This document shows, one piece after another, positions 16,150 through 24,074 of a stretch of DNA of 64,000 nucleotides (positions are counted from its first letter, which is position 1; each line of letters begins with the position of its first letter). Below the pieces are notes generated by a model. It ran no database searches, had not been told where the DNA came from, and saw only the letters and a program-made list of their open reading frames with translations. The position numbers and the translations under genes were made by a program. Location of the stretch: positions 2,790,001 to 2,854,000 of the forward strand of contig NZ_JAKRKC020000002.1 of NCBI RefSeq assembly GCF_022664455.2. The letters are read 5' to 3'. This DNA is from Actinomadura luzonensis (GTDB lineage Bacteria > Actinomycetota > Actinomycetes > Streptosporangiales > Streptosporangiaceae).

Positions 16150-17004
16150 TCAGGAGGTGAGCCGGTCCACCACGGTGGCCACCGGCCGCTCGCCGAACAG
16201 GATCGTGTAGTGGTTGCAGTCCGGCACGACCTCGTCGCGCAGGCCGGGCAGCCGGGCGGTCCACGGCGCCACCAGGTCGTCGGGGAGCATGCCGGTGTCC
16301 TGGTCCAGCAGCCCGCGCGGCGCCCGCAGCAGCCGCAGCGGCGACTTGACGGCCTCCAGCGCCGCCGCGGCCTCGGCCTGCGCGGTGTGCAGCCAGCGGC
16401 CGTCCTCCAGCACGGCCGCGGCCACCGCCCGCGAGCGCAGCGCGCCGTCCGGGCCGGTCAGGTCGTAGCGCACGTACCGCTCGACGTCGTCGCTCCAGCG
16501 GCCCCTGAAGGCCGGGTGGGCGCGGAAGAAGTCCACGTACGCCTCCGCCGACGGGTACGTCCGCCGCAGCCGGTCCAGCGCCGGGCCGAGGGCCGCGGCC
16601 AGCGCCTCGTCCGGGTCCACGCCCTCGGGCAGCGGCGGGAACGGGATGCCGCCGTCCACCAGCACCACGCGGGCGAAGTCGCGCCGGGCGGCGGCCAGGG
16701 CGGCCACGTACGCGCCCATGGAGTGGCCGGTCAGCACGGTGTCGCCGGTCGCGCCGACGTGCTCGGCCACGCGGAGGACGTCCTCGGCGTGGCGGGGCAG
16801 ACCGTACGGGCCGGGCAGCCCGGCGCTGTGGCCCCGGCCGCGCAGGTCCATGGCGACCAGCGTCCAGCCGGCGGGCAGCCGGCGGGCCACCGCGCCCCAG
16901 GCCATGAGGGAGGCGGTGATGCCGTGGACGGCGATGATCAGACGGGGGCCGGTCCCGGCGCGGGCGACGCGCAGCCCGTTCACGTCCTCGAAGTGGAAGC
17001 TCAT
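16150..17004 (-). CDS. alpha/beta hydrolase
   Basis: 284 residues with the canonical fold: oxyanion region HGITAS, nucleophile elbow GHSMG with Ser95, an acid near QDTGMLPDD and a catalytic His in PDCNHYTILF. A cap region spans about 125-195. It is similar to small esterases and epoxide-hydrolase-like enzymes; the substrate is unknown. The ATG start is six bases after TAGGAT, so the message is probably leaderless. It diverges from a glutamine amidotransferase-like gene. Confidence 0.85.
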   Translation of the reverse strand: MSFHFEDVNGLRVARAGTGPRLIIAVHGITASLMAWGAVARRLPAGWTLVAMDLRGRGHSAGLPGPYGLPRHAEDVLRVAEHVGATGDTVLTGHSMGAYVAALAAARRDFARVVLVDGGIPFPPLPEGVDPDEALAAALGPALDRLRRTYPSAEAYVDFFRAHPAFRGRWSDDVERYVRYDLTGPDGALRSRAVAAAVLEDGRWLHTAQAEAAAALEAVKSPLRLLRAPRGLLDQDTGMLPDDLVAPWTARLPGLRDEVVPDCNHYTILFGERPVATVVDRLTS

Positions 17005-17010
17005 GACGGG

Positions 17011-17016
17011 ATCCTA
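17011..17016 (-). promoter_or_regulatory. -10 hexamer of the hydrolase gene
   Basis: TAGGAT on the minus strand, six bases (CCCGTC), then ATG. Confidence 0.5.
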
Positions 17017-17068
17017 GGAACTCGCGCCCCGGCTGTCGCCGTCCCCACGCCCTCAAGTGATTTGCCCC

Positions 17069-17074
17069 GATAAT
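17069..17074 (+). promoter_or_regulatory. -10 hexamer of the amidotransferase gene
   Basis: GATAAT, seven bases, then ATG at 17082. Confidence 0.5.
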
Positions 17075-17081
17075 TACCTGT

Positions 17082-17765
17082 ATGCGGATCACTGTCATCG
17101 AGCACGAGGCCGAGGCCGGCCTCGGCTACCTCGCCGGCTGGCTCGGCCTCGCCTGCGACGTCGTGCGGCCGTACCTGGGGGAGGAGGTCCCGGCGCGGGC
17201 CGCGGACGCGCTCATCGTGCTCGGCGGCGCGGCGGCGGCCTGGGAGGACGAGCGCAGCCCGTGGCAGCCCGCCACCCGCGACCTGCTGCGGCGGGCCGTG
17301 GACGAGGCCACGCCCACGCTCGGCATCTGCCTGGGCGCGCAGCTGCTCACCCTGGCCTGCGGCGGCGTGGTCGAGCGCGGCGCGAACGGCCTGGAGATCG
17401 GCGCCCGCGCGGTGACCGCCCTGCCCGCCGCCCGCGAGGACCGGCTGCTGGCCGGCGTCGAGACGGCCGTGGCCGTGCAGTACCACCAGGACGCGATAAC
17501 CGTCCTGCCGGACGGCGCGGTGCCGCTCATGACCGGCGGCCAGTACCCGAACCAGGCCTACCGGCTGGGAGAGGCGGCCTGGGCCGTGCAGTTCCATCCC
17601 GAGGCCACGCCGGAGATCTTCGCGTCCTGGACGCACGGCTCGGACCTGGACGCGGCCGAGGACCTGAACCGCGAGGTGAAGGCGGCCGAGCCGGCTCTCG
17701 TGGCGACCTGGCGCCCGGTCGCGCGCGCCTTCGCCGACGTCATCAGGACCGCCGCCCGCGGCTGA
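17082..17765 (+). CDS. class I glutamine amidotransferase-like protein
   Basis: 227 residues. Nucleophile Cys83 lies in GICLGAQLL, and the His/Glu pair in QFHPEATPEIF. This is the stand-alone GATase1 fold found in GMP synthase-like amidotransferases and gamma-glutamyl hydrolases. Freestanding members near glutamine synthetase genes in actinomycetes may hydrolyse gamma-glutamyl amides, which would fit the neighbouring glnA2, but that is inference. A leaderless start is likely. The 3' end overlaps the convergent HXXEE gene by 23 bases. Confidence 0.85.
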   Translation: MRITVIEHEAEAGLGYLAGWLGLACDVVRPYLGEEVPARAADALIVLGGAAAAWEDERSPWQPATRDLLRRAVDEATPTLGICLGAQLLTLACGGVVERGANGLEIGARAVTALPAAREDRLLAGVETAVAVQYHQDAITVLPDGAVPLMTGGQYPNQAYRLGEAAWAVQFHPEATPEIFASWTHGSDLDAAEDLNREVKAAEPALVATWRPVARAFADVIRTAARG

Positions 17766-18336
17766 CCGCCCGCCCGCCCTCGCGGGTCCGTCCCGCGCGG
17801 GACGCGGACGCGCGCCGGGTGAGGACGTGCGCCAGCCCGTGCACCGCGCCCAGGACCAGCGGCAGCGCCGCGAGCCCGGCCGCCGCCGACCGCCCGCCCC
17901 CGCCGGTCGGCACGCCGGCCGCCTTGAGCCGCCGCCACGCCCACACCGTGAACGGGATCACCACCACCGGCGAGGTGAGCGCCCCCGGCGTGTAGCCGCG
18001 CACCACCGCGGCCTGCGCCAGGTGCCCGGCGCCGTGCGCCCCGAACCCGGCCAGCACCGCCTGGAAGACCGGGCTCCGCCCGCCGGTGCGCGCCCCGAGC
18101 GCGGCCGCCCCCGCCATGACGCCGCCCATCAGCCCGATGGCCACGGTGACGTGCGCCTGCGACAGCTCCAGCCGCGCCCACGGCACCGCGGGGAAGCGCT
18201 GCTCCAGCCGCGGCCGGGCGGCCCGCAGCCACCGCGCCATCGTCACCAGCTCCTCGGCGTCGTGCACGGCCCACGCGCCGAGCAGCCCCCACGTCACGGC
18301 CGCGGGAACCGCGGCCGTCCGCTCCTTCTGAGCCAT
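17743..18336 (-). CDS. HXXEE domain membrane protein
   Basis: 197 residues, about five membrane helices. The signature HDAEE (AWAVHDAEELVTMARW) near residue 26 identifies the HXXEE family, a conserved but uncharacterised actinobacterial membrane family with a possible metal-binding motif. A second His-rich stretch (FGAHGAGHLAQA) follows. The start at 18336 has GGGAGGCGGAG just upstream. Family members are often controlled by a neighbouring TetR, but here none is adjacent, although a perfect 18-bp palindrome lies in its promoter. Confidence 0.82.
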   Translation of the reverse strand: MAQKERTAAVPAAVTWGLLGAWAVHDAEELVTMARWLRAARPRLEQRFPAVPWARLELSQAHVTVAIGLMGGVMAGAAALGARTGGRSPVFQAVLAGFGAHGAGHLAQAAVVRGYTPGALTSPVVVIPFTVWAWRRLKAAGVPTGGGGRSAAAGLAALPLVLGAVHGLAHVLTRRASASRAGRTREGGRAVSRGRRS

Positions 18337-18352
18337 CTCCGCCTCCCTATCA

Positions 18353-18370
18353 CAACGCAACGTTGCGTTG
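18353..18370. promoter_or_regulatory. perfect 18-bp palindrome between HXXEE gene and glnE
   Basis: CAACGCAACGTTGCGTTG reads the same on both strands. It is 16 bases before the HXXEE start and 41 before glnE, so it can control one or both. Confidence 0.7.
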
Positions 18371-18411
18371 CATTCTACGACCGCCGGCCCCGGTCCTGTC
18401 AAGATGGAGGG

Positions 18412-21345
18412 GTGCCCAGGATCGAATCCACCGCCGCGCGCCTCGCCAAGCTCGGTTTCGCCGACGGAGCCCGGGCCGCCCAGCTCGTCCGCCAGGCGGG
18501 CCCCGGCCTCGACGACCTGCTGACGTCGCTGGTCGACGTCGCCGACCCCGACCTGGCCCTGGTCTCGCTCACCCGGCTGGCCGAGCGCGACCCGGCCGTC
18601 CTCGGCGCCCTGCGCGACGACGAGAGCCTGCGCGCGCGGCTGCTGGCCGTGCTCGGCGTCAGCGACGCCCTCGGCGAGCACCTGGTCCGCCACCCCGGCG
18701 ACGTCGCCCGCCTGGCCCGGCCGCGCCAGGACGAGGCCAGGGCCGAGCTGCTGCGCGCCGTCGGGGCCGACCCGGCCGAGCCGGAGCCGGTGGCCACGGA
18801 CGCGGGCGCCCTGGTGGCGCTGCGGGTGGCGTACCGGGGCAGGCTCGTGCACCTGGCCGCCCGTGACCTCACCGGCGAGGCCACCCTCCAGGAGGTCACG
18901 GCCGAGCTGTCCGAGCTCGCCGGCGCCGCGCTGGAGGCCGCGCTCGCCGTCGCCCGCGCCGAGGTGGACGCCGCCGGGGTGCGCCTCGCCGTCATCGGCA
19001 TGGGCAAGTGCGGCGCGCGGGAGCTCAACTACATCAGCGACGTCGACGTCGTCTTCGTCGCCGAGCCGCGCGAGGGCGCCGACGAGACCAAGGCCCTGCG
19101 CACCGCCACCCGCCTGGCCCAGGCCATGATGCGGGCCTGCACCGCCACCACCCCCGAGGGCGCCCTGTGGGAGGTCGACGCGGGCCTGCGCCCCGAGGGC
19201 CGCTCCGGCCCGCTGGTGCGCACGCTCGCCAGTCACCTCGCCTACTACCGGCGCTGGGCCAAGACGTGGGAGTTCCAGGCGCTGCTCAAGGCCCGCCCGG
19301 TGGCGGGCGACCTGGAGCTGGGGGAGGCCTACGTCCAGGCCGTCAACGACCTGGTCTGGACGGCGGCCACCCGCGAGCACTTCGTCGAGGACGTGCAGGC
19401 CATGCGCCGCCGGGTCGAGGCGCACGTCCGCGCCGAGGGCGAGCGGCAGCTCAAGCTGGGCCCCGGCGGCCTGCGCGACATCGAGTTCGCCGTCCAGCTC
19501 CTGCAGCTCGTGCACGGGCGGCTCGACCCGCTGCTGCGCCGCCGCGCCACGCTGCCCGCGCTGGCCGCCCTGGCGCGCGGCGGCTACGTCGGCCGCGACG
19601 ACTCCCGCGGCCTGGCCGAGGCGTACGCGTTCCTCCGCCAGGTCGAGCACCTGCTCCAGCTCCACCGGCTGCGCCGCACGCACATCGTCCCCACCGCCGA
19701 GGCCGACCTGCGCAGGCTGGGCCGCGCGCTCGGCATGCAGGCCGACCCGGTGGGCGAGTTCACCGCCCGGTGGCGGCGGCACGCCAGGGAGGCGCGGCGG
19801 CTGCACGAGAAGCTGTTCTACCGGCCGCTGCTCCAGGCCGTCTCGCGGCTGCAGGAGTCGGAGGCGCGGCTGTCCCCGGCCGCCGCGGCGGCCCGGCTGG
19901 AGGCGCTCGGCTACGTCGACCCGGCGGGCGCGCTGCGGCACATCGCCGCCCTCACCGCCGGCGTGTCGCGGCGGGCCGCGATCCAGCGCACGCTGCTGCC
20001 GGTCATGCTCGGCTGGTTCGCCGACACGCCCGACCCCGACGCCGCGCTGCTCGGCTTCCGGCAGGTCAGCGACAAGCTCGGCGCCACCCCCTGGTACCTG
20101 CGGCTGCTGCGCGACGAGACCGCCGTGGCCGCCCGGATGGCCCGCGTCCTCGGCACCAGCCGCTACGCCACCGGCCTGCTCATGCACGCGCCCGAGGCGG
20201 TCGCGCTGCTCGGCTCGGACGAGGAGCTGGCCCCGCGCACCCCCGAGTCGCTGGCCGGCGAGGCCGCCGCGGCCGTCGGCCGCTACGTCTCCGACGGCGA
20301 CGGCGACCCCGCGACCGCCGTGGCCGCCGTCCGGGCGCTGCGGCGCAGGGAGCTGCTCCGCACCGCCGTGGCCGACGTCTCCGGCCTGGCCGACATCGAG
20401 ACCGTGGGCTGCGCCCTGTCGGCGCTCAACGACGTCACCCTCCAGGCCGCCCTGGACGCCGCGCTCGCCAGGTCCGCCGGCCTCACCTCGTTCGCGATCA
20501 TCGCCATGGGCCGGCTCGGCGGCATGGAGTGCTCCTACGCCAGCGACGCCGACGTCATGTTCGTGCACCGGCCGCGCCCGGGCGTGCCCGAGCGCGAGGC
20601 CACCGACGCCGCCTTCGCCGTCGCCAACGAGCTGCGCAGGCTGCTGTCGCTGCCCGCCCCCGACCCGCCCCTCCTCATCGACCCCGACCTGCGCCCCGAG
20701 GGCCGCCAGGGCCCGCTGGTGCGCACGCTGGCCTCCTACCGCGCCTACTACGCGCGCTGGTCGTCGCCGTGGGAGTCGCAGGCGCTGCTGCGGGCCAGGT
20801 TCTCGGCGGGCGACGCGGAGCTGGGGGCGGAGTTCACCGCCATGGTCGACGAGCTGCGCTACCCGCGCGACGGCCTGCCCGAGGACGCCGTCCGCGAGAT
20901 CAGGCGGCTGAAGGCCCGCATGGAGGCCGAGCGGCTGCCGCGCGGCGCCGACCCGGCCCTGCACACCAAGCTCGGCCCCGGCGGGCTGTCCGACGTGGAG
21001 TGGGTGGCCCAGCTGCTCCAGCTCCGGCACGCCGGCGCGGTCGCGTCGCTGCGCACCACCCGCACGCTGGACGCGCTGCGCGCCGCCGTGGCCGAGGGCC
21101 TGCTCGACGCCGCCGACGAGGCCGTGCTGAGCGAGGCGTGGCGCTTCGCCTCCCGCATCCGCGACGCCGTCATGCTGGTCAAGGGCCGTCCCGGTGACAG
21201 CGTGCCGCGCGACGCGGTCGAGCGGCGGCGCATCGCCCAGGCCCTCGGCTACCCTCCCGACGGCTCCGAGGACTTCCTCGACGACTACCGCCGCGTCACC
21301 CGCCGCGCCCGGCAGGTGGTGGAACGCGTCTTCTACGGGGGTTGA
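18412..21345 (+). CDS. glnE: bifunctional glutamine synthetase adenylyltransferase/deadenylase
   Basis: 977 residues, full length. Two nucleotidyltransferase domains are visible: GMGKCGARELNYISDVDVVF near residue 197, and AMGRLGGMECSYASDADVMF near 698. Each is followed by a conserved DxxLRPEGRxGPLVRTLASxxxYY block and an ELKLGPGGLxDxEfxxQLLQL helix region. The N-terminal half deadenylates and the C-terminal half adenylates a Tyr on GlnA. Its target is the glnA product at 28228, which has the Tyr motif. The GTG start has a GATGGAGG ribosome site. Confidence 0.96.
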   Translation: MPRIESTAARLAKLGFADGARAAQLVRQAGPGLDDLLTSLVDVADPDLALVSLTRLAERDPAVLGALRDDESLRARLLAVLGVSDALGEHLVRHPGDVARLARPRQDEARAELLRAVGADPAEPEPVATDAGALVALRVAYRGRLVHLAARDLTGEATLQEVTAELSELAGAALEAALAVARAEVDAAGVRLAVIGMGKCGARELNYISDVDVVFVAEPREGADETKALRTATRLAQAMMRACTATTPEGALWEVDAGLRPEGRSGPLVRTLASHLAYYRRWAKTWEFQALLKARPVAGDLELGEAYVQAVNDLVWTAATREHFVEDVQAMRRRVEAHVRAEGERQLKLGPGGLRDIEFAVQLLQLVHGRLDPLLRRRATLPALAALARGGYVGRDDSRGLAEAYAFLRQVEHLLQLHRLRRTHIVPTAEADLRRLGRALGMQADPVGEFTARWRRHAREARRLHEKLFYRPLLQAVSRLQESEARLSPAAAAARLEALGYVDPAGALRHIAALTAGVSRRAAIQRTLLPVMLGWFADTPDPDAALLGFRQVSDKLGATPWYLRLLRDETAVAARMARVLGTSRYATGLLMHAPEAVALLGSDEELAPRTPESLAGEAAAAVGRYVSDGDGDPATAVAAVRALRRRELLRTAVADVSGLADIETVGCALSALNDVTLQAALDAALARSAGLTSFAIIAMGRLGGMECSYASDADVMFVHRPRPGVPEREATDAAFAVANELRRLLSLPAPDPPLLIDPDLRPEGRQGPLVRTLASYRAYYARWSSPWESQALLRARFSAGDAELGAEFTAMVDELRYPRDGLPEDAVREIRRLKARMEAERLPRGADPALHTKLGPGGLSDVEWVAQLLQLRHAGAVASLRTTRTLDALRAAVAEGLLDAADEAVLSEAWRFASRIRDAVMLVKGRPGDSVPRDAVERRRIAQALGYPPDGSEDFLDDYRRVTRRARQVVERVFYGG

Positions 21346-21377
21346 TCCGTCCGGCCGGGCGGGTGTATCAAGGCGCG

Positions 21378-22409
21378 GTGTTATCCGTCTACGTGGACCT
21401 CGCCCTCGGCCTGGCGGTCTCGTTCCTGCTGCTGTCGCTGCTGGTGAGCGGCCTCAACGAGGCGTTCGTGCGGTTGCTCGCCATCCGCAGCAAGTTCCTG
21501 TGGGCCTACCTCAGGGACACCATGGACGGCGCGGGCGCGGCCGGCTCCTGGCTGCCGGCCAGGATCCGCGACGTCTTCACCCGCCTGCCGTTCCTGCACG
21601 ACCCCCGGCCCCGCTACAGCCAGCTGCCCTCGCCGGCGGAGGCGGGCGGCCTGCCCGAGCCCCGGGCCAAGACCGACGACGCGATGATCAACCTGCTGTA
21701 CGAGCGGGTCCGCGAGATCGACCACGCCAAGCGCGGCCGCACCAGCATCGCGCACATCCCGCCCGGCCGCTTCGCGGTCGCGCTCATGGAGCTGGCGGCC
21801 GGCGAGGACGGCGACGTCGAGCGCTTCCTGGCCAAGCTCAAGGCCATGGACAGCCCCCTGTACGGCCACCTCAAGGGCATCTGGGAGAGCGCCCAGCGCG
21901 ATCTCGACCGCTTCCGGCAGGGCGTCGAGACCTGGTTCGACGGCGAGATGCAGCGGCTGTCGATGCTCTACAAGCGCTACGTCAAGTGGGTGCTCGCCGT
22001 GCTCGGCCTGCTGGTGACGCTGGTGTTCACCATGGACGGCCTGGAGTACGCCAAGACGCTGCTGCGCGACAACGCCTTCCGCGCCTCGGTGACCGCCGTG
22101 TCCGAGTCCGGCCCGGACGCCTACGGCGAGCTGAAGGCCCGCTGCGCCGGCGCCGACCCCGTGCACTGCGTGACCGAGACGCTGAGCCAGCCCGCCCTGG
22201 TCAGGATGCTCGGCCAGGCCCTGGTCAGCGTGTCCATCCCGGAGCAGGGCGACCCGGGCGTGGAGTGGAACGGCGCCACCTGGTGGAACCGGCTCATCAC
22301 GCCCAGCCACTGGCCGGGCTTCCTGCTGACGTACGTGGCGCTGCTGTTCGGCGCCCCGTTCTGGTGGGACGTGCTGCGCCGCCTCACGGGGATCAGGTCG
22401 CGGCGCTGA
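21378..22409 (+). CDS. uncharacterised membrane protein following glnE
   Basis: 343 residues. One long N-terminal helix (LALGLAVSFLLLSLLVSGL) is followed by LNEAF and a basic segment. A soluble middle carries PPGRFAVALMEL, then WFDGEMQRLSMLYKRYVKW leads into a second helix. The end has LLFGAPFWWDVLRRLTGIRS. This pattern recurs in an unnamed family of bacterial membrane proteins that I know only as hypothetical. The GTG at 21378 has AAGG four bases before it; a TTG at 21342 overlapping the glnE stop is the alternative. It may be co-transcribed with glnE. Confidence 0.75.
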   Translation: MLSVYVDLALGLAVSFLLLSLLVSGLNEAFVRLLAIRSKFLWAYLRDTMDGAGAAGSWLPARIRDVFTRLPFLHDPRPRYSQLPSPAEAGGLPEPRAKTDDAMINLLYERVREIDHAKRGRTSIAHIPPGRFAVALMELAAGEDGDVERFLAKLKAMDSPLYGHLKGIWESAQRDLDRFRQGVETWFDGEMQRLSMLYKRYVKWVLAVLGLLVTLVFTMDGLEYAKTLLRDNAFRASVTAVSESGPDAYGELKARCAGADPVHCVTETLSQPALVRMLGQALVSVSIPEQGDPGVEWNGATWWNRLITPSHWPGFLLTYVALLFGAPFWWDVLRRLTGIRSRR

Positions 22410-22414
22410 GCCGG

Positions 22415-22420
22415 TAGCGT
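22415..22420 (+). promoter_or_regulatory. -10 hexamer of the GNAT gene
   Basis: TAGCGT, seven bases, then ATG at 22428. Confidence 0.5.
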
Positions 22421-22427
22421 GGGACGG

Positions 22428-22961
22428 ATGGAGACCGAACGGTTGATCTTGCGCCGCTGGCGTGCGGAGGACCGCGAGCCCTTCGCCGCCATGAACGCCG
22501 ACCCCGAGGTGATGGAGCACTTCCCCGCGCCGCTCACCCGCGAGGAGAGCGACCTGCTGGTGGACCGCATCGAGCAGCACTTCGACGAGCGCGGCTACAG
22601 CCTGTGGGCGCTGGAGGTGATCGGCACCGGCGAGTTCGTCGGCTTCACCGGGTTGAGCTACCAGACCTTCGACGCGCCCTTCCTGCCCGCCGTGGAGATC
22701 GGCTGGCGGCTGGCCCGGCCCGCCTGGGGCCACGGCTACGCCACCGAGGCCGCCCGGCGGGTGGTCGCGTTCGCCTTCGAGGAGGCGGGCCTGGACGACC
22801 TGATCTCGATGACCGCCGCCTCCAACCTGCGCTCGCAGGCCGTCATGCGCCGCCTCGGCATGACCCGCGACCCGGCCGAGGACTTCGACCACCCCAAGGT
22901 GCCCCCGGACAGCCCCGTCCTGCGCCACGTGCTCTACCGGCTCAAGGCCGGCAGCCCCTGA
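22428..22961 (+). CDS. GNAT family N-acetyltransferase (RimJ/RimL-like)
   Basis: 177 residues. Opening ETERLILRRWRAEDREPF is the RimJ/RimL-type start. The acetyl-CoA loop is RPAWGHGYATEA, and NLRSQAVMRRLGM is the C-terminal signature. It probably acetylates an N-terminal or side-chain amine of an unknown target. The ATG lies seven bases after TAGCGT. It converges on the tetR gene and overlaps it by 20 bases. Confidence 0.88.
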   Translation: METERLILRRWRAEDREPFAAMNADPEVMEHFPAPLTREESDLLVDRIEQHFDERGYSLWALEVIGTGEFVGFTGLSYQTFDAPFLPAVEIGWRLARPAWGHGYATEAARRVVAFAFEEAGLDDLISMTAASNLRSQAVMRRLGMTRDPAEDFDHPKVPPDSPVLRHVLYRLKAGSP

Positions 22962-23487
22962 AGATGATCCCGAGGGTCCGCTCCCGCAGGTCAGGCGTCC
23001 AGCCGGCCTGCAGGGCCGCCTGCGACGCCGCCGCCAGCAGGGCCATCACCTCCTCCTGGCGCACGTCCGCGCGCACCGCGCCGGCCTGCTGAGCCCGCCG
23101 CAGCAGCGTGCCCACCGGCTCCGCGAGCCGCCGCAGCGCCCCTTCCACCGGCAGGCCCGCGCCGCCGGTCAGCAGGTCCGCCACCGTCCTGCGGGCCGCC
23201 GCCGCCTCCACCACGTGCGTGAAGAACGCGAACAGCGCGGTCTCCGGCTCGCCCCGCTCGGCCAGCCCGGCGGCCTCCTCCTCCAGCCGGGCGAGCAGCG
23301 CCTTGACGATGGCGGTGAGCAGGTCGTCCTTGGTGGGGAAGTGCCGGAAGACCGTCCCGATCGCCACCCCGGCCCGCGCCGCCACCTCCTCCGTGGACGC
23401 CGACGCGCCGCGCTCGGCGAAGACCTCCTCGGCGGCGGCGAGGATGCGCTCGCGGTTGCGCCGGGCGTCGGCGCGCAGCTGGGCCAT
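22942..23487 (-). CDS. TetR-family transcriptional repressor
   Basis: 181 residues. The N-terminal helix-turn-helix is ASTEEVAARAGVAIGTVFRHF with the usual PTKDDLL after it; the C-terminal ligand domain is all-helical (TetR_C_33-like). The start has GGAGGGG seven bases away. It diverges from a SnoaL-like gene, and two related palindromes lie between them, so it probably represses both. The effector may be a small aromatic or polyketide-like compound, going by the neighbour; that is a guess. Confidence 0.9.
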   Translation of the reverse strand: MAQLRADARRNRERILAAAEEVFAERGASASTEEVAARAGVAIGTVFRHFPTKDDLLTAIVKALLARLEEEAAGLAERGEPETALFAFFTHVVEAAAARRTVADLLTGGAGLPVEGALRRLAEPVGTLLRRAQQAGAVRADVRQEEVMALLAAASQAALQAGWTPDLRERTLGIIFRGCRP

Positions 23488-23507
23488 CGGAACCCCTCCG
23501 TTGACAA

Positions 23508-23525
23508 GATGAGTGGCGACTCATT
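23508..23525. promoter_or_regulatory. TetR operator copy 1
   Basis: GATGAGT-GGCG-ACTCATT: seven-base arms with one mismatched end pair around four bases. It is 20 bp before the tetR start. Confidence 0.65.
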
Positions 23526-23536
23526 ATTTTCCGTAA

Positions 23537-23554
23537 CGTGAGTACTCACTCATC
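23537..23554. promoter_or_regulatory. TetR operator copy 2
   Basis: Read on the minus strand: GATGAGT-GAGT-ACTCACG. Same half-site and spacing as copy 1, centres 29 bp apart. It contains the perfect palindrome GTGAGTACTCAC at 23538-23549. Confidence 0.65.
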
Positions 23555-23576
23555 TTATCCCTCGGGGAGGAACGTC

Positions 23577-24074
23577 ATGAGCGCACGGGACGTGTTCGAG
23601 CGGCTGCGCGGCTACCTGAGCGGCGTGGACGACGACGAGCTCTGGGCCGAGGACGTCGTCGTCGAGACGCCGTTCGCCGTCCCCGGCCGGGCCCGCCGGA
23701 TCGAGGGCCGGGCCGCCTTCCTCGACCGGGCCCGCGCCGGCCGGGCGGCGCTGCCGTTCCGGCTGGAGATGAGCGACGTCGTCGTGCACGAGACCCGCGA
23801 CCCCGACGTCGTCATCGTCGAGTACGAGCTGGGCGCCACCCTCCCCGGCACCGGCGAGCGCCGCTCGGCCCCCTTCATCGGCGTGCTGCGGGCGCGCGAC
23901 GGGCAGGTCGTGCTCTGGCGGGAGTACCAGGACCCGCTGCGCGTCGCCGCCGCCACCGGCCACCTGCCCGAGGTGCTGGCCGCCGCGCGGCAGGCCATGG
24001 CGGACGTCCCGCCTGGCGGTCAGGACGCCATCGCGGGTCAGGACGCCATCGCGGGTCAGGACGCCATCGCGTAG
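23577..24074 (+). CDS. SnoaL/NTF2-like protein
   Basis: 165 residues with an NTF2-like cone fold pattern: a first helix (ARDVFERLRGYLSG), then WAEDVVVETPFAVPG, VVVHETRDPDVVIVEYEL, and LRARDGQVVLWREYQDP as the last strands. Such proteins act as ketosteroid-isomerase-like or polyketide cyclase enzymes, or bind small ligands. The C-terminus ends in three exact copies of GQDAIA from an 18-bp tandem repeat, which overlaps the end of the convergent lysR gene. The start at 23577 follows GGGGAGG. Probably repressed by the divergent TetR. Confidence 0.82.
   Translation: MSARDVFERLRGYLSGVDDDELWAEDVVVETPFAVPGRARRIEGRAAFLDRARAGRAALPFRLEMSDVVVHETRDPDVVIVEYELGATLPGTGERRSAPFIGVLRARDGQVVLWREYQDPLRVAAATGHLPEVLAAARQAMADVPPGGQDAIAGQDAIAGQDAIA
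24018..24071. repeat. 18-bp tandem repeat, three exact copies, at two convergent 3' ends
   Basis: Units at 24018-24035, 24036-24053 and 24054-24071. The copy at 24054-24071 contains the stop codon of lysR on the minus strand; the other two extend the SnoaL-like protein only. Confidence 0.9.
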
